A stretch of 64,000 bases of DNA from Pseudovibrio denitrificans JCM 12308 (GCF_001310815.1 NZ_BAZK01000023.1:1-64000); one strand, 5' to 3'. Shown: positions 43,147-52,323, counted from the first letter of the stretch. Notes: generated from the sequence alone by a model not told the origin. Translations and numbers: made by a program.

Positions 43147-44001
43147 TCATGCACCTTTGTACTCAGCAACGACAACAAGTCCCTGAACCGGCTCTCCATT
43201 CTCAAAGCGCGGCGTAACTTTTTCAATTTCAACCAGCGTAAAGCCACTGGCCTCCAGCAATTCACGCAGATAGTGGGCAGAATGAGCAAACCGTCCCCGG
43301 CTGCCCATTACATAAGGTTTTTCCGTAAAAGCCTCATCTGACGCTGTCTCGGTTGTGAAAATGACTTTGCCGTTCGGTTCTATATTTTTCGCAAGGCCGG
43401 CAACCGCATCCTCCAGAGCACCAAGATACGGAAAAGTGTCGCCAGCGATGACTAGATCCCAACGTGGCTCCCAGTCATTCCCTAAGAACTCCGTGACATC
43501 TTTCAAATAGAGGTCATCATAAAGCTGCTTCTCATCAGCCTGAATGAGCATACCTTCAGAAAGATCGACACCAGTCTTGTGTAATGCGCGATCACCAATA
43601 GCTTCAGCACACAGGCCAGTACCACACCCCAAATCCAGAAGCCGCTTAAACTGGTCCTCTGTAAACTTGCTAATCTTGTCCTGGATAATCTCCGGCACTG
43701 CATAATGAAGCTTCTTAGTCAGGTGCTGATCAAAATTGTCTGCATACTTATCGAAAGTCGTGCTCACACACTGCTCAGGCACGGTGTCCGGCGTGAAATT
43801 CTCATCATTTGAACCAGACGCGAGCTGCTCTTGCTCAATAGCATTTAAGTCTAGATCTGCATGTTTTAGGGCAAGCTGCTCAGCTTCTTCGAACTTACCG
43901 GCCTCTTTGAGGTCTTGTATCTGACTGTCAATCAGGAATTTCTTGAGCGCGGCATGAATGGGATTGTCTTCATCGTCTGAATTGAAATTGATATTCATCA
44001 T
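43147..44001 (-). CDS. SAM-dependent class I methyltransferase with helical N-terminal extension
   Basis: The 284-residue product has a helical leader of about 80 residues resembling a short tetratricopeptide-like or charged helical region (ALKKFLIDSQIQDLKEAGKF). The class I methyltransferase domain follows: FDKYADNFDQHLTKKLHY, RLLDLGCGTGLCAEAI (SAM-binding, about residues 143-158), LVIAGDTFPYLG and HSAHYLRELLEASGF. The layout resembles TPR-type methyltransferases found in alphaproteobacteria. Substrate is unknown. Confidence 0.82.
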   Translation of the reverse strand: MMNINFNSDDEDNPIHAALKKFLIDSQIQDLKEAGKFEEAEQLALKHADLDLNAIEQEQLASGSNDENFTPDTVPEQCVSTTFDKYADNFDQHLTKKLHYAVPEIIQDKISKFTEDQFKRLLDLGCGTGLCAEAIGDRALHKTGVDLSEGMLIQADEKQLYDDLYLKDVTEFLGNDWEPRWDLVIAGDTFPYLGALEDAVAGLAKNIEPNGKVIFTTETASDEAFTEKPYVMGSRGRFAHSAHYLRELLEASGFTLVEIEKVTPRFENGEPVQGLVVVAEYKGA

Positions 44002-44153
44002 CGCGATGGGCCTCTGCCTTAAGCAAACATTTTGATTTTCATAAAGTTTCTAGATCAAAAAGCATGCTGAAGACTTACGATACACGATAAATATCTCTTT
44101 GTATTTTTGGTAGGTAATCTATGCAGATCTGCACTACATGATTGCCATTCACC

Positions 44154-44584
44154 TCAATCATAATTTTTGGAGCTGCGCAGTTTCTTGATGTTGCCACGCT
44201 GTTTCTTGCCTTCCACCCGACGGCGTTTGGAAGCAAGTGTTGGCCGCGTGGCTTTGCGCGTCTTCGGCACATAGGCCGCTTTGCGAATAAGCTCCAGCAA
44301 ACGCTCCAGAGCATCCTCCGGTTGCGCTCCTGCGTACGGAAGCGATCAGCTGTCAGAACAATCTCTCCCTTCAGCGTCAAACGTGAGCCCGCAATCTTGC
44401 GCAAACGACTCTTCAGATCATCCGGAAGAGTCGCATTTCCATCCAGATTGAATCGCAATTGCACGGCAGAAGACACTTTATTCACGTTTTGACCGCCCGG
44501 CCCCGACGCCCGGATGAAATCTTCTTTGATGTCGCGCTCCTCGATCGAGAAGCGCTCGTTCACCTTTATTTTTTTTGCGCTCAC
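44154..44584 (-). CDS. arfB: Peptidyl-tRNA hydrolase ArfB/YaeJ-type ribosome rescue factor (apparent frameshift)
   Basis: ArfB enters stalled ribosomes and hydrolyses the peptidyl-tRNA. The start (MSAKKIKVNERFSIEERDI) is followed by the GGQ motif in RASGPGGQNVNKVSS (Gly30-Gly31-Gln32). The frame breaks near 44319. Adding one base restores REDALERLLELIRKAAYVPK and the basic C-terminal tail (KQRGNIKKLRSSKNYD) that sits in the mRNA channel, ending at 44154. Without the repair the frame runs on to 44075 and loses the tail. Repaired length, 143, is normal. Confidence 0.85.
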
Positions 44585-44899
44585 TCATCTTGCCCGCCCG
44601 TAGCACCACTCATGCATAGCATTGATTGAAATAGGAAATTTTACTCTTTGGTCAAAAAACAACCTTTAAAGCAACACAGCACGCTATAATACTAGCCCCT
44701 CAGTTTTGCAAAGTTTTAGCCAACAAAACCGCACGCCACCGCAGGTATAGGCGAACGTATAATGCACGTATATGTTTGATATCGCTTGATTTAGTCAGGT
44801 CTTCTACCTAGTCTCGATCCCATATCCTACCAGAGGGTAAAATAATTACGGCACTCAGCCGACCAAGCAATATTCGTCTCAAGCGTTATCGGAGGGGAA
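44585..44899. other. Intergenic gap between arfB and the omega-aminotransferase
   Basis: AT-rich stretch of 315 bases holding promoters for arfB (minus) and the aminotransferase (plus). I see no known operator or ORF. Confidence 0.5.
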
Positions 44900-46261
44900 A
44901 TGACAGAGGCTAACACATTGGCGCGGGGCGAGATCGAACAGATCACCGGCCTGACCACGAACAACCTTGATGCCTACTGGATGCCTTTCACGGCAAACCG
45001 GCAGTTCAAGAAAGACCCACGCCTTCTCGTGAAGGCAAAGGACATGCACTACACCTCCGCCGATGGCCGCCAGATCCTGGACGGCACAGCAGGCCTGTGG
45101 TGCTGTAACGCTGGCCATGGTCGCCAGAAGATCGTTGAAGCCGTACAGCAGCAGGTTGCTGAGCTGGACTACGCACCAGCCTTCCAGATGGCACATCCAA
45201 AGTCGTTCGAGCTCGCAGCCCGTCTCGCAGCGCTGATGCCAGACCCGCTGAACCACGTGTTCTACACCAACTCCGGCTCCGAGAGCGTTGAGACAGCCCT
45301 CAAGATGGCGCTTGCTTACCACAAAGCCAGAGGCGAAGGCTCCCGCACCCGTCTGATCGGTCGCGAGCGTGGCTATCACGGCGTGAACTTTGGCGGCATC
45401 TCCGTGGGCGGCATGGTTGCCAACCGCAAACAGTTCGGCGCAATGCTGGCTGGCGTGGACCACATGCGCCACACCCACGGCATCGCAGGCAATGAGTTCA
45501 GCAAAGGCGTTCCGAAAAACGGCATTGAGTACGCTGAAGACCTCATGCGCCTCATCCAGCTTCACGACCCATCCACCATTGCAGCGGTGATCGTGGAACC
45601 GGTTGCTGGCTCTGCAGGCGTGATCCTGCCGCCAGAAGGCTACCTGAAGCGCTTGCGCGAGATCTGTGACGAACATGGCATCCTGCTGATCTTCGACGAA
45701 GTCATCACCGGCTTTGGTCGCCTCGGCACCCCGTTCGGCGTAGACTACTTCGATGTCATTCCAGACCTCGTCACCACCGCGAAGGGCCTCACCAGCGGCG
45801 TTGTGCCAATGGGTGCAGTATTTGCAAGCTCCAAAGTCTATGACGCGTTCATGACCGGCCCAGATCATCTCATCGAGCTGTTCCACGGTTACACCTACTC
45901 AGCACATCCACTCGCGTGTGCAGCAGCACTGGCAACGCTGGACGTTTATGCTGAAGAGGAACTGCTGACACGTGGTGCCAAGATGGCAGAGTACTGGCAG
46001 GAGGCACTTCACTCCCTGCGCGATTGCCCACACGTGATCGACATCCGCAACATCGGCCTCATTGGCGCAGTCGAGCTGGAACCGATTGCAGGCGAGCCAA
46101 CCAAGCGTGCGTTCACCGCCTTCCTCAAGGCCTACGAGAAGAACATTCTCATCCGCACTACCGGCGATACCATCGCAATGTCACCACCGCTCATCATCTC
46201 CGAAAGCGAGATCGACACACTGGTCGGCACCTTGCGGGACGTGCTCAAAAGCCTGGACTAG
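44900..46261 (+). CDS. Omega-amino acid--pyruvate aminotransferase
   Basis: The 453-residue class III enzyme shows LDAYWMPFTANRQFKKDPR near the N-terminus, then GTAGLWCCNAGHGR, FYTNSGSESVETALKMALAY, RERGYHGVNFGG, LLIFDEVITGFGRLG and the PLP lysine in TTAKGLTSGVVPMGAV. This set, especially YWMPFTANR and GLWCCNAGH, is typical of beta-alanine/omega-amino acid:pyruvate aminotransferases. A GGAGGGG site is next to the ATG, and a strong terminator follows. Confidence 0.92.
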   Translation: MTEANTLARGEIEQITGLTTNNLDAYWMPFTANRQFKKDPRLLVKAKDMHYTSADGRQILDGTAGLWCCNAGHGRQKIVEAVQQQVAELDYAPAFQMAHPKSFELAARLAALMPDPLNHVFYTNSGSESVETALKMALAYHKARGEGSRTRLIGRERGYHGVNFGGISVGGMVANRKQFGAMLAGVDHMRHTHGIAGNEFSKGVPKNGIEYAEDLMRLIQLHDPSTIAAVIVEPVAGSAGVILPPEGYLKRLREICDEHGILLIFDEVITGFGRLGTPFGVDYFDVIPDLVTTAKGLTSGVVPMGAVFASSKVYDAFMTGPDHLIELFHGYTYSAHPLACAAALATLDVYAEEELLTRGAKMAEYWQEALHSLRDCPHVIDIRNIGLIGAVELEPIAGEPTKRAFTAFLKAYEKNILIRTTGDTIAMSPPLIISESEIDTLVGTLRDVLKSLD

Positions 46262-46281
46262 CAGTCCAGAACACGAAATAG

Positions 46282-46307
46282 AAAGGGCGCCCTCAGCGCC
46301 CTTTTTT
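46282..46307 (+). terminator. Terminator of the omega-aminotransferase gene
   Basis: AAAGGGCGC / GCGCCCTTTTTT stem followed by six T, ending at about 46307, 20 bases after the stop. Confidence 0.88.
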
Positions 46308-46393
46308 ATTGCAAAAACAAATCACTAAACAGGAGACATAAATCATTGCATGATGCACTTCACTCTTAACTACACACCGAGTGAGCTTCTGCC

Positions 46394-46788
46394 TTAAGCA
46401 GGCCTGCGCAGCACCTTAGAGCTTCCCGCCAACAAAGCCGTCACCAGAAGCGCAATCGTCACCGGCAACCCAAGTTGACGCTCCGCTTCTGAAGATGTGG
46501 CAGCATTCCCAACCACGCTAAGCGTGCAAATAGCTATCACAAGCCAATAACTCCACGTCGGCCACTTGAACGCAACCACTTCACCGCGCTTCAAGACAGA
46601 ACAAGCCATGAAGACAGCAATAAAGGCCTGAAGCAGAGACAATGCCTCATAGGCAACGGAAGGCTGCCTTCAACGAAACCTCCCATCGTCAAAGCACCCC
46701 AGGGCATCCCCAAAACCAGAGCCATATGAAAGAACACCAAATAAACCGCAATGCAGGAAAACAACACGGCTGAAACCTTCGCAATCAT
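46394..46788 (-). CDS. Small four-helix membrane protein, unknown (apparent frameshift)
   Basis: I do not recognise the family. The first part (MIAKVSAVLFSCIAVYLVFF and ALVLGMPWGALTMGGFVEGS) is one membrane hairpin. The second part (SLLQAFIAVFMACSVL, WSYWLVIAICTLSVVG, VTIALLVTALLAGSS) is in the next frame. A base missing near 46662 explains the switch (GGC AGN CCT TCC). Repaired length is 131 residues with four membrane helices and a short basic tail. Both halves are hydrophobic with matching spacing, which supports one gene. Confidence 0.7.
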
Positions 46789-46927
46789 CTCAGATCACCC
46801 ACCCAAATATAGAATAAACCCACCATCCATCGTAGATTCCTGAAGCACAGTAAAACAACAAAGCCCCCAAACGCAACGCAACCCCTCAACACTAAAATTT
46901 TAAAAATCAATATGTTACATACATTTA

Positions 46928-46953
46928 TTAAAGTTAAGAATTATTAACTTTAA
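46928..46953. repeat. AT-rich perfect palindrome, 10-bp arms
   Basis: TTAAAGTTAA (46928-46937) and TTAACTTTAA (46944-46953) around GAATTA form a 26-base perfect inverted repeat. It lies between the 46788 gene start and the mazG start. It could be an operator or, as RNA, a weak AU hairpin. Confidence 0.55.
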
Positions 46954-47068
46954 CCAGCACCTCAACCCGAACAAATACAGGTGAGAACAGTCACGCAAAA
47001 TCCCTCGCCATCGCCCCACCGCCCTGATAATGTGCCGCCAAATTCAGGCATTACTCATCAGGACACAC

Positions 47069-47902
47069 ATGCTTCCTTCCCAAGACATCGCCCGCCTCAT
47101 CGAGATCATGAAGGCCCTGCGGACACCAGAGACCGGCTGCCCATGGGACCTGGAGCAGAACTTCAAAACCATTTCGCCTTACACAATCGAAGAGGCCTAC
47201 GAAGTCGCTGATGCCATCGAGCGCGAAGACCTGCACGACCTGAAGGAAGAGCTGGGAGACCTCCTTCTGCAAGTTGTCTACCACTCTCGCATGGCCGAGG
47301 AAGAAGCTGCCTTTGCCTTTGGCGATGTGGTGGAAGCCATTACCAAAAAGATGATCCGCCGCCACCCACATGTGTTTGGCGATGAGGACCAAAAAGCTGC
47401 TGGCTTTCCAAAAGGCACCTGGGACCGCATCAAGGAAGAAGAAAAGCAGGAACGCAAACAGCAGCGTGCCCAAATGGGCTTGATGGAAAAGCTACCCCGC
47501 TTTTTGGACGAAGTTCCTTCCGCATTCCCGGCTCTGACTGAAGCTGAGAAACTCCAACACCGCGCCTCAAAAGTCGGCTTTGACTGGGGAGCAGCCGAGC
47601 CTGTTCTGAACAAGATCAAAGAGGAAGTGGAAGAACTTACTGACGAGGTAAAGGCCGACGCACCGGACCGTGCTAAGATAGAAGATGAACTCGGCGATGT
47701 TCTCTTCGCAATCGCCAACCTTGCCCGTCATCTGGAGATCCAGCCAGAAGCCGCCCTCAAACGCACCAACGCCAAGTTCCGCCGCCGCTTCGCCCACATC
47801 GAAGACGCCGCCCAAGCCGAAAACCGCCCCCTGGCAGACCTGTCCCTTGATGAAATGGAAAACCACTGGCAAGCAGCGAAGAAGTTTGATCCGACCAGGT
47901 GA
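47069..47902 (+). CDS. mazG: Nucleoside triphosphate pyrophosphohydrolase MazG
   Basis: MazG removes aberrant NTPs and can lower (p)ppGpp. From the ATG at 47069 (AGGA upstream) the 277-residue product has two MazG domains. The first has IARLIEIMKALRTPETGCPWD, EEAYEVADAI and LKEELGDLLLQVVYH. The second begins near RASKVGFDWG with EEVEELTDEVKA and IEDELGDVLFAIANLARH. This tandem arrangement is normal for the family. An upstream ATG at 47030 is less likely. Confidence 0.95.
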   Translation: MLPSQDIARLIEIMKALRTPETGCPWDLEQNFKTISPYTIEEAYEVADAIEREDLHDLKEELGDLLLQVVYHSRMAEEEAAFAFGDVVEAITKKMIRRHPHVFGDEDQKAAGFPKGTWDRIKEEEKQERKQQRAQMGLMEKLPRFLDEVPSAFPALTEAEKLQHRASKVGFDWGAAEPVLNKIKEEVEELTDEVKADAPDRAKIEDELGDVLFAIANLARHLEIQPEAALKRTNAKFRRRFAHIEDAAQAENRPLADLSLDEMENHWQAAKKFDPTR

Positions 47903-48038
47903 ACGGAGCCAACACAGCACCTCACGGGCTTCAAACACCCACTACTATTTCTAGCTGTATGAAACTGACCGGCACGATATAGTTAGCAGGTCAGAAGGAC
48001 TTCACCTTCGGCAAAAAAGAAAGGAAGGTGAGACGCAT

Positions 48039-48116
48039 ATGAAAATCCGGAAGGCGGGTTTTAAAGTCAGGTTCCTCGGTGTGACAATCGAATTCACCCT
48101 GATTTTCAAAGCCTAA
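48039..48116 (+). CDS. 25-residue small ORF with strong ribosome-binding site, unknown
   Basis: ATG at 48039 to TAA at 48116 encodes a short protein of 25 residues starting MKIRKAGFKVRFLGVT, basic and hydrophobic in alternation. GGAAGGTGAG lies 7 bases upstream, better than most sites in the window. The ribosome site can be masked by either a upstream or a downstream segment. A GNRA-type hairpin (48123-48146) follows within 10 bases. It may be a leader peptide, a type I toxin-like peptide or part of a small RNA. I cannot tell which. Confidence 0.45.
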   Translation: MKIRKAGFKVRFLGVTIEFTLIFKA

Positions 48117-48122
48117 GCTAAC

Positions 48123-48146
48123 GGGGTAAGGGCGAAAGCCCTTCCC
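48123..48146 (+). terminator. Hairpin GGGTAAGGGC-GAAA-GCCCTTCCC
   Basis: Stem of AAGGGC/GCCCTT with a GAAA tetraloop and extra GGG/CCC pairs beyond one bulged T. T run is absent. It follows the small ORF. Confidence 0.45.
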
Positions 48147-48229
48147 TACCGGATCAAGAAAAGCGTCTTACCTTCCTTCTCTGATCTGAGAATACCACAG
48201 ATAACCCGAGATTTTCAATAAAGCGCCAC

Positions 48230-48847
48230 TCAGTCAATTATCGGGCAAGTCTCCGGATTGAGCTCACGCACATACCCTATCTTTAGATAGGGCTGTATCT
48301 TGCCCCACTCATCCAACACTTCACACGCAAACCCTGGGTGCAAAGGCCAATCTGCGACTGAGACCGGGTATTTATTGGCGGACGCAAGCATCTTGATGAC
48401 CTCAGGCCAGTAGCGCTCCAACGTCATGAGATAGCGACGGGAGGCACTTACGCTGCCAACAGCAATTACCGACTGAATGGCGTCATAAATGCCAAGCTCT
48501 TTCAGGAGCTCAACAGAGAACACCACATTCTCGCCCGTGTTGGTTGCCCGCGCTTCCAGAATAATGTGAGATTTGGGAACACCTAGCGCAACCAAAGCTT
48601 CACCCATTTCGCGAGCCTCACACTGACCGGTCTCCGTACACTCTCCTCCACTGACCAGAACTCGCTCAACCAGCCCGTCACGCCACAGCTGCACAGCCAC
48701 CTGGACCCGTGCCTCCGCACTCTTATGTGAGCCGAATAGCAAACACAGATCAGCCTTGCGGATCTCGGTCCTGACAAGCAGATACCGATTAATCTCAGCG
48801 ATCAGTTGAGGTGTAAGTTTTGGGGGCAAATTAGCGGCGCAGGTCAT
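48230..48847 (-). CDS. YdcF family protein (DUF218)
   Basis: A soluble protein of 205 residues. It has the DUF218 features ADLCLLFGSHKSAEARVQVA, RVLVSGGECTETGQCEAREM, ILEARATNTGENVVFS and VIAVGSVSASRRYLMTLERYWP. The family includes YdcF and SanA-like proteins. Enzymatic role is unknown. The ATG at 48847 is preceded by an in-frame GTG; the choice is not certain. Confidence 0.82.
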   Translation of the reverse strand: MTCAANLPPKLTPQLIAEINRYLLVRTEIRKADLCLLFGSHKSAEARVQVAVQLWRDGLVERVLVSGGECTETGQCEAREMGEALVALGVPKSHIILEARATNTGENVVFSVELLKELGIYDAIQSVIAVGSVSASRRYLMTLERYWPEVIKMLASANKYPVSVADWPLHPGFACEVLDEWGKIQPYLKIGYVRELNPETCPIID

Positions 48848-48891
48848 CACCCACTCAGTCTAGCGCCGCACCCTCATGAAGTCACGGAAGA

Positions 48892-49367
48892 TCAATCGCA
48901 AACGCGCGTGGACGTCTTCTCCGAGCTTTCTTCAGTCACAATCAGACCACGCATGGTTTTCGCAATCTCTGACTGACTGGAGGCTTCTGTATGTACGCAA
49001 TTATCTCCACGCTTTCGATAAGTATGGGAGACGCCGGACTTATTGTAGGAAACAACAGAACCCGACTTGCGCGACGCCTTAGCAGGTGCCGGTTTAGAGG
49101 TATCCGGCGGCAACACCGATGGCAGGATCAGCGGCTCAGAACCAGAAGAGGAGCTGGAAGCGACTCTTTTGCGCTCCGCCTCACTATGCTCAATAGCCTC
49201 CGCAACAGCTAATGCCCCAGCCATCAAAGCAGCAACATCATTCACAGTTCCGTATGTAGAAGCAGCTGCGCCATAGTACCGGAAGGAGAAGCCCCCGGGT
49301 CACCAGTCCCCTGACATCCGGCAATAAGAAAAAGCACGCCGCCACTGACAATTATATTTCGAAACAT
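48892..49367 (-). CDS. Lipoprotein, unknown function (apparent frameshift)
   Basis: I do not recognise the family. The ATG at 49367 starts a lipoprotein signal (MFRNIIVSGGVLFLIAGC, lipobox LIAGC). The frame continues to TGDPGASPSG and then breaks near 49280. One base restores YYGAAASTYGTVNDVAALMAG and the long helical part (VAEAIEHSEAER), followed by a Ser/Pro-rich stretch ending at 48892. Repaired length is 158. The base loss is again in a short G run. The lipobox lying in one frame and the helical domain in the next argues for a single broken gene. Confidence 0.65.
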
Positions 49368-49493
49368 AATCAGTCCCAATAATCATATCATTTTTTACTA
49401 AAATTATATTTTTTGAAAACTTATTGAAACAAAGCACCATTAACAACTGACAGTGCGTAATATTTTCACATGAATTTGTACGATCAGCCCAGC

Positions 49494-49526
49494 AAAAAGC
49501 CCCACTCACCAGAGCGGGGGCTTTTG
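49494..49526 (-). terminator. Terminator of the hflX operon
   Basis: AAAAGCCCC / GGGGCTTTT stem followed on the minus strand by TTTTTGCT. It lies 26-58 bases after the repaired hflX stop at 49552. Confidence 0.8.
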
Positions 49527-49551
49527 GGTAGTATCAATCGGTCAGACCAGA

Positions 49552-51026
49552 TCAGATTGGCGAGTAACCGCTATCATCCGCATCATCATCTTCCTCCGAC
49601 ACAGGCTCATCAGGCAGCTCAAGACCAGTCACGAAGTACTTGGCAAAGCGCTCGCGCACACGAGAGCGATGCGCATCAGGAACGCGCACAGCAAGGCGAA
49701 TACCGTCTTCCACATCATCACGTGAGAGGATCTCGCAGTGCTGATAAAGCCATGCATGCCCCTGCCCGTCGCTGTGCGGCAGAACCATGGTCACCGTGTC
49801 CAGCTGCTCGGCCAAACGCGCTCGATGCGAGCCAGCAAATCAGGAATGCCATCACCGCTGATCGCAGATACCGAAATCGGCCCCTCATCAACACTGTTGC
49901 TTTCCAGCAGCTTTTCGCGGTGCGCCTCATCCAGCTTGTCGATCTTGTTATAGACCTCGATGACACGATCACTCTCAGACACTTTAAGACCAAGCATCTC
50001 AAGAGTTTCGTTCACGTCCAGAGACTGCGCCTTGGTGTCTTCATGAGCAATATCGCGCACATGCAGCACAATATCGGCCTGAATAACCTCTTCCAGCGTC
50101 GCGCGGAACGCAGCCACCAGATTATGCGGCAGCTCAGAAATGAATCCCACAGTGTCAGACAGGATCACCTCACGGCCATGCGGCAGCTTCAATCGGCGAA
50201 GCGTTGGATCCAGCGTCGCGAACAGCAAGTCCTTGGCAAACACCTCCGCATTGGTCATGCGGTTAAACAGCGTGGATTTGCCCGCGTTGGTGTAGCCCAC
50301 AAAGGCAATAACCGGATGCGGTACTTTCTTACGCTGTTTGCGGTGCAGCTTACGGGTCCGCTGAACCTGTTCCAGCTGCCCCTTCAGCAAGGTGATACGA
50401 TCCTGAATGATACGCCGGTCAGCCTCGATCTGCGTTTCACCCGGACCACCAACGAAGCCCAGACCACCGCGTTGACGCTCAAGGTGCGTCCACGAGCGAA
50501 CCAGGCGGGATTTCTGCCAGGTCAGGTGAGCAAGCTCCACCTGCAGGCGCCCTTCCTTGGTCTGCGCACGCTCACCGAAGATCTCAAGAATAAGACCGGT
50601 CCGGTCGATGACCTTGGTGTTCCAGTCTCGTTCCAGATTTCGCTGCTGGATAGGAGTAAGTGGATGATCGACAACAACCAGCTCAATCTCTTCGATTTCA
50701 ATCTGGCCGCGGATTTCCTCCACCTTACCAGAACCGAACAGACTACCCGGCTTTACATTTGCCAATCTCACCAGACTTGAGGAGACAATCTCCAACTCGA
50801 TTGCAGCTGCAAGTCCGACAGCTTCTTCCAGTCTGGCTTGAGGGCTACGCTCAGCACCAAAGGGGCGCTCAGGAGCACCTTTACCTCTTGCCAGAGCTCT
50901 GCTTGAAATGATCGGTACGATGACGAGTGACCGGGTTCCCCGGGTCACCTCGTCTTCGCCGGCCTCAACATTCGCATCGCGTTGCTTGCGGTTCAGACCG
51001 GCCTCTTTCTTAGATTGGGGCTTCAT
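49552..51026 (-). CDS. hflX: GTPase HflX (apparent frameshift)
   Basis: HflX is a ribosome-associated GTPase. The start at 51026 overlaps the hfq stop by one base (TGATG). The product has VGLAAAIELEIVSSSLVRLANV, then the HflX signature GFVGGPGETQIEADRR, G1 GYTNAGKSTLFNRM, G3 DTVGF and G4 YNKIDKLD. Near 49815 the frame breaks: ERVWPSSWTR instead of the expected ERVLAEQLDTVTM. Adding one base restores the C-terminal segment PHSDGQGHAWLYQHCEI and the end at 49552. Repaired length is about 491. Confidence 0.9.
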
Positions 51027-51283
51027 CAGCCTCCTGCTTTTTCGCCTTCTTCTTCAGCTGGTTCAAACAGCTGTATAGGGCTATTTGGCATGATTGTTGA
51101 GATAGCGTGCTTGTAAACGAGCTGGGAGTGCCCGTCACGACGCAATAATACGCAGAAATTATCAAACCAAGTAACTACACCTTGCAGTTTTACACCATTG
51201 ATCAAAAAGATTGTCAGTGGCGTCTTCTGCTTCCTGACATGATTTAAAAATGTATCTTGAAGATTTTGAGCGCGGTCAGCCAT
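51026..51283 (-). CDS. hfq: RNA-binding protein Hfq
   Basis: Hfq is a hexameric RNA chaperone for small-RNA regulation. The 85-residue product starts MADRAQNLQDTFLNHVRKQK and contains VTWFDNFCVLLRRDGHSQLVYKHAISTI, the Sm1/Sm2 motifs, with KHAI typical of the family. The ATG at 51283 is preceded by AGGA; a longer frame from 51331 is unlikely. It is coupled to hflX by a one-base overlap and follows dat. The cuckoo-type RNAs at 4129 may be relevant partners, but no evidence here shows binding. Confidence 0.96.
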   Translation of the reverse strand: MADRAQNLQDTFLNHVRKQKTPLTIFLINGVKLQGVVTWFDNFCVLLRRDGHSQLVYKHAISTIMPNSPIQLFEPAEEEGEKAGG

Positions 51284-51444
51284 AACTATTTTTTTCCTGT
51301 TCTCAGTGGACACGGCCGCGGCATCCACCATTTACTGTTCCCATCCTCGAAACGGCCAAGTGACACTCACAAACACAAGAGAGATGCCCCAACACTAAGG
51401 TGCGCCGTCCTTCGTAAGTTCCCTTCAGCAAACACCGGAGGCAC

Positions 51445-52323
51445 TTAACCCCCGGCAACCTCCAGTTTAATCAACTCTGACGCTTCATGGAATGATTTTC
51501 TTAAGTCTTGAACGATTGGACCGGGTCGCCCATCACCAAGAATTGTTTCGTTTATTTTCACGACAGGCATGACAAGCCCGGAAGCGCTTGTTAAAAATGC
51601 CTCTTGCGCACTTTTTGCCTCTTCCAGAGAGAAACCGCGTTCTTCTACGGAAAATCCTTTCATTTCCGCCAATTTTAGAACGCCCGCTCTGGTAATTCCT
51701 TTTAGAATTCCGTGAGTAGCAGGTCGCGTAACCAAAGTGCCGTTCTTTAGAATTATCCAAGCATTGGTTGAACCGCCTTCAGTTATAAGGCCATTTTTAT
51801 CCACAAACCATGCTTCGCGAGCCCCGGCCTCCTTAGCCTTTTGTTTAGCAAGAACATTAGGCAAAAGACCAACAGTCTTGATATCAACGCGGTCCCAACG
51901 ATTCTCTTCAACCGTAATAACGCCAACACCCTGCTCCGCAACCTTGTCCATTTTGCCCGCTGGCACGGACTTTGCGGTCATAACCACAGAAGGCAATGTT
52001 CCCGCTGGTGGAAAATAGTGATCACGTGGCGCCACACCGCGCGAGACCTGCATGTAGATCAGGCCATTTTTGACGCGGTTCAGGGAGATCACTTCCTTCA
52101 TCACCTGCACCAGAGCGGCGCGGGACATGGGTGAAGCGATCTGAAGTTCGCTCAAGGACCGGTCCAGTCGGTCAAGATGCGCAGTCATATCAACGATCTG
52201 CCCCCGCCAGACCTCGCAGACCTCATAAACACCGTCAGAGAACTGGTAGCCCCGATCCTCAACGTGCACGGCTGCATGTGAATGCGGCACATATTGTCCA
52301 TTTACGTAGGCAACACGGCTCAT
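51445..52323 (-). CDS. dat: D-amino acid aminotransferase (class IV)
   Basis: A fold-type IV PLP aminotransferase making D-alanine/D-glutamate. From the ATG at 52323 (GGAGAGG upstream) the 292-residue product shows AYVNGQYVPHSHAAVHVEDRG, DRLDRSLSEL, YMQVSRGVAPRDHYFP, the PLP-lysine segment VGLLPNVLAKQKAKEAG, and GLITEGGSTNAWII. It lies between trkA and hfq, a conserved alphaproteobacterial position. Confidence 0.92.
   Translation of the reverse strand: MSRVAYVNGQYVPHSHAAVHVEDRGYQFSDGVYEVCEVWRGQIVDMTAHLDRLDRSLSELQIASPMSRAALVQVMKEVISLNRVKNGLIYMQVSRGVAPRDHYFPPAGTLPSVVMTAKSVPAGKMDKVAEQGVGVITVEENRWDRVDIKTVGLLPNVLAKQKAKEAGAREAWFVDKNGLITEGGSTNAWIILKNGTLVTRPATHGILKGITRAGVLKLAEMKGFSVEERGFSLEEAKSAQEAFLTSASGLVMPVVKINETILGDGRPGPIVQDLRKSFHEASELIKLEVAGG

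Larger units (their letters stand above)
48001..48176 (+). promoter_or_regulatory. Structured leader/flank of the 25-codon ORF with alternative pairings
   Basis: TTCACCTTC at 48001-48009 can pair with GAAGGTGAG at 48024-48032, which covers the Shine-Dalgarno of the ORF at 48039. The same left arm GGAAGGTGAGACGC (48023-48036) can instead pair with GCGTCTTACCTTCC (48163-48176) downstream of the ORF (one G-U). Upstream CTGACC/GGTCAG at 47965-47970 and 47989-47994 adds another stem. The layout resembles a switch or a masked-ribosome-site sRNA; function is unproven. Confidence 0.5.
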
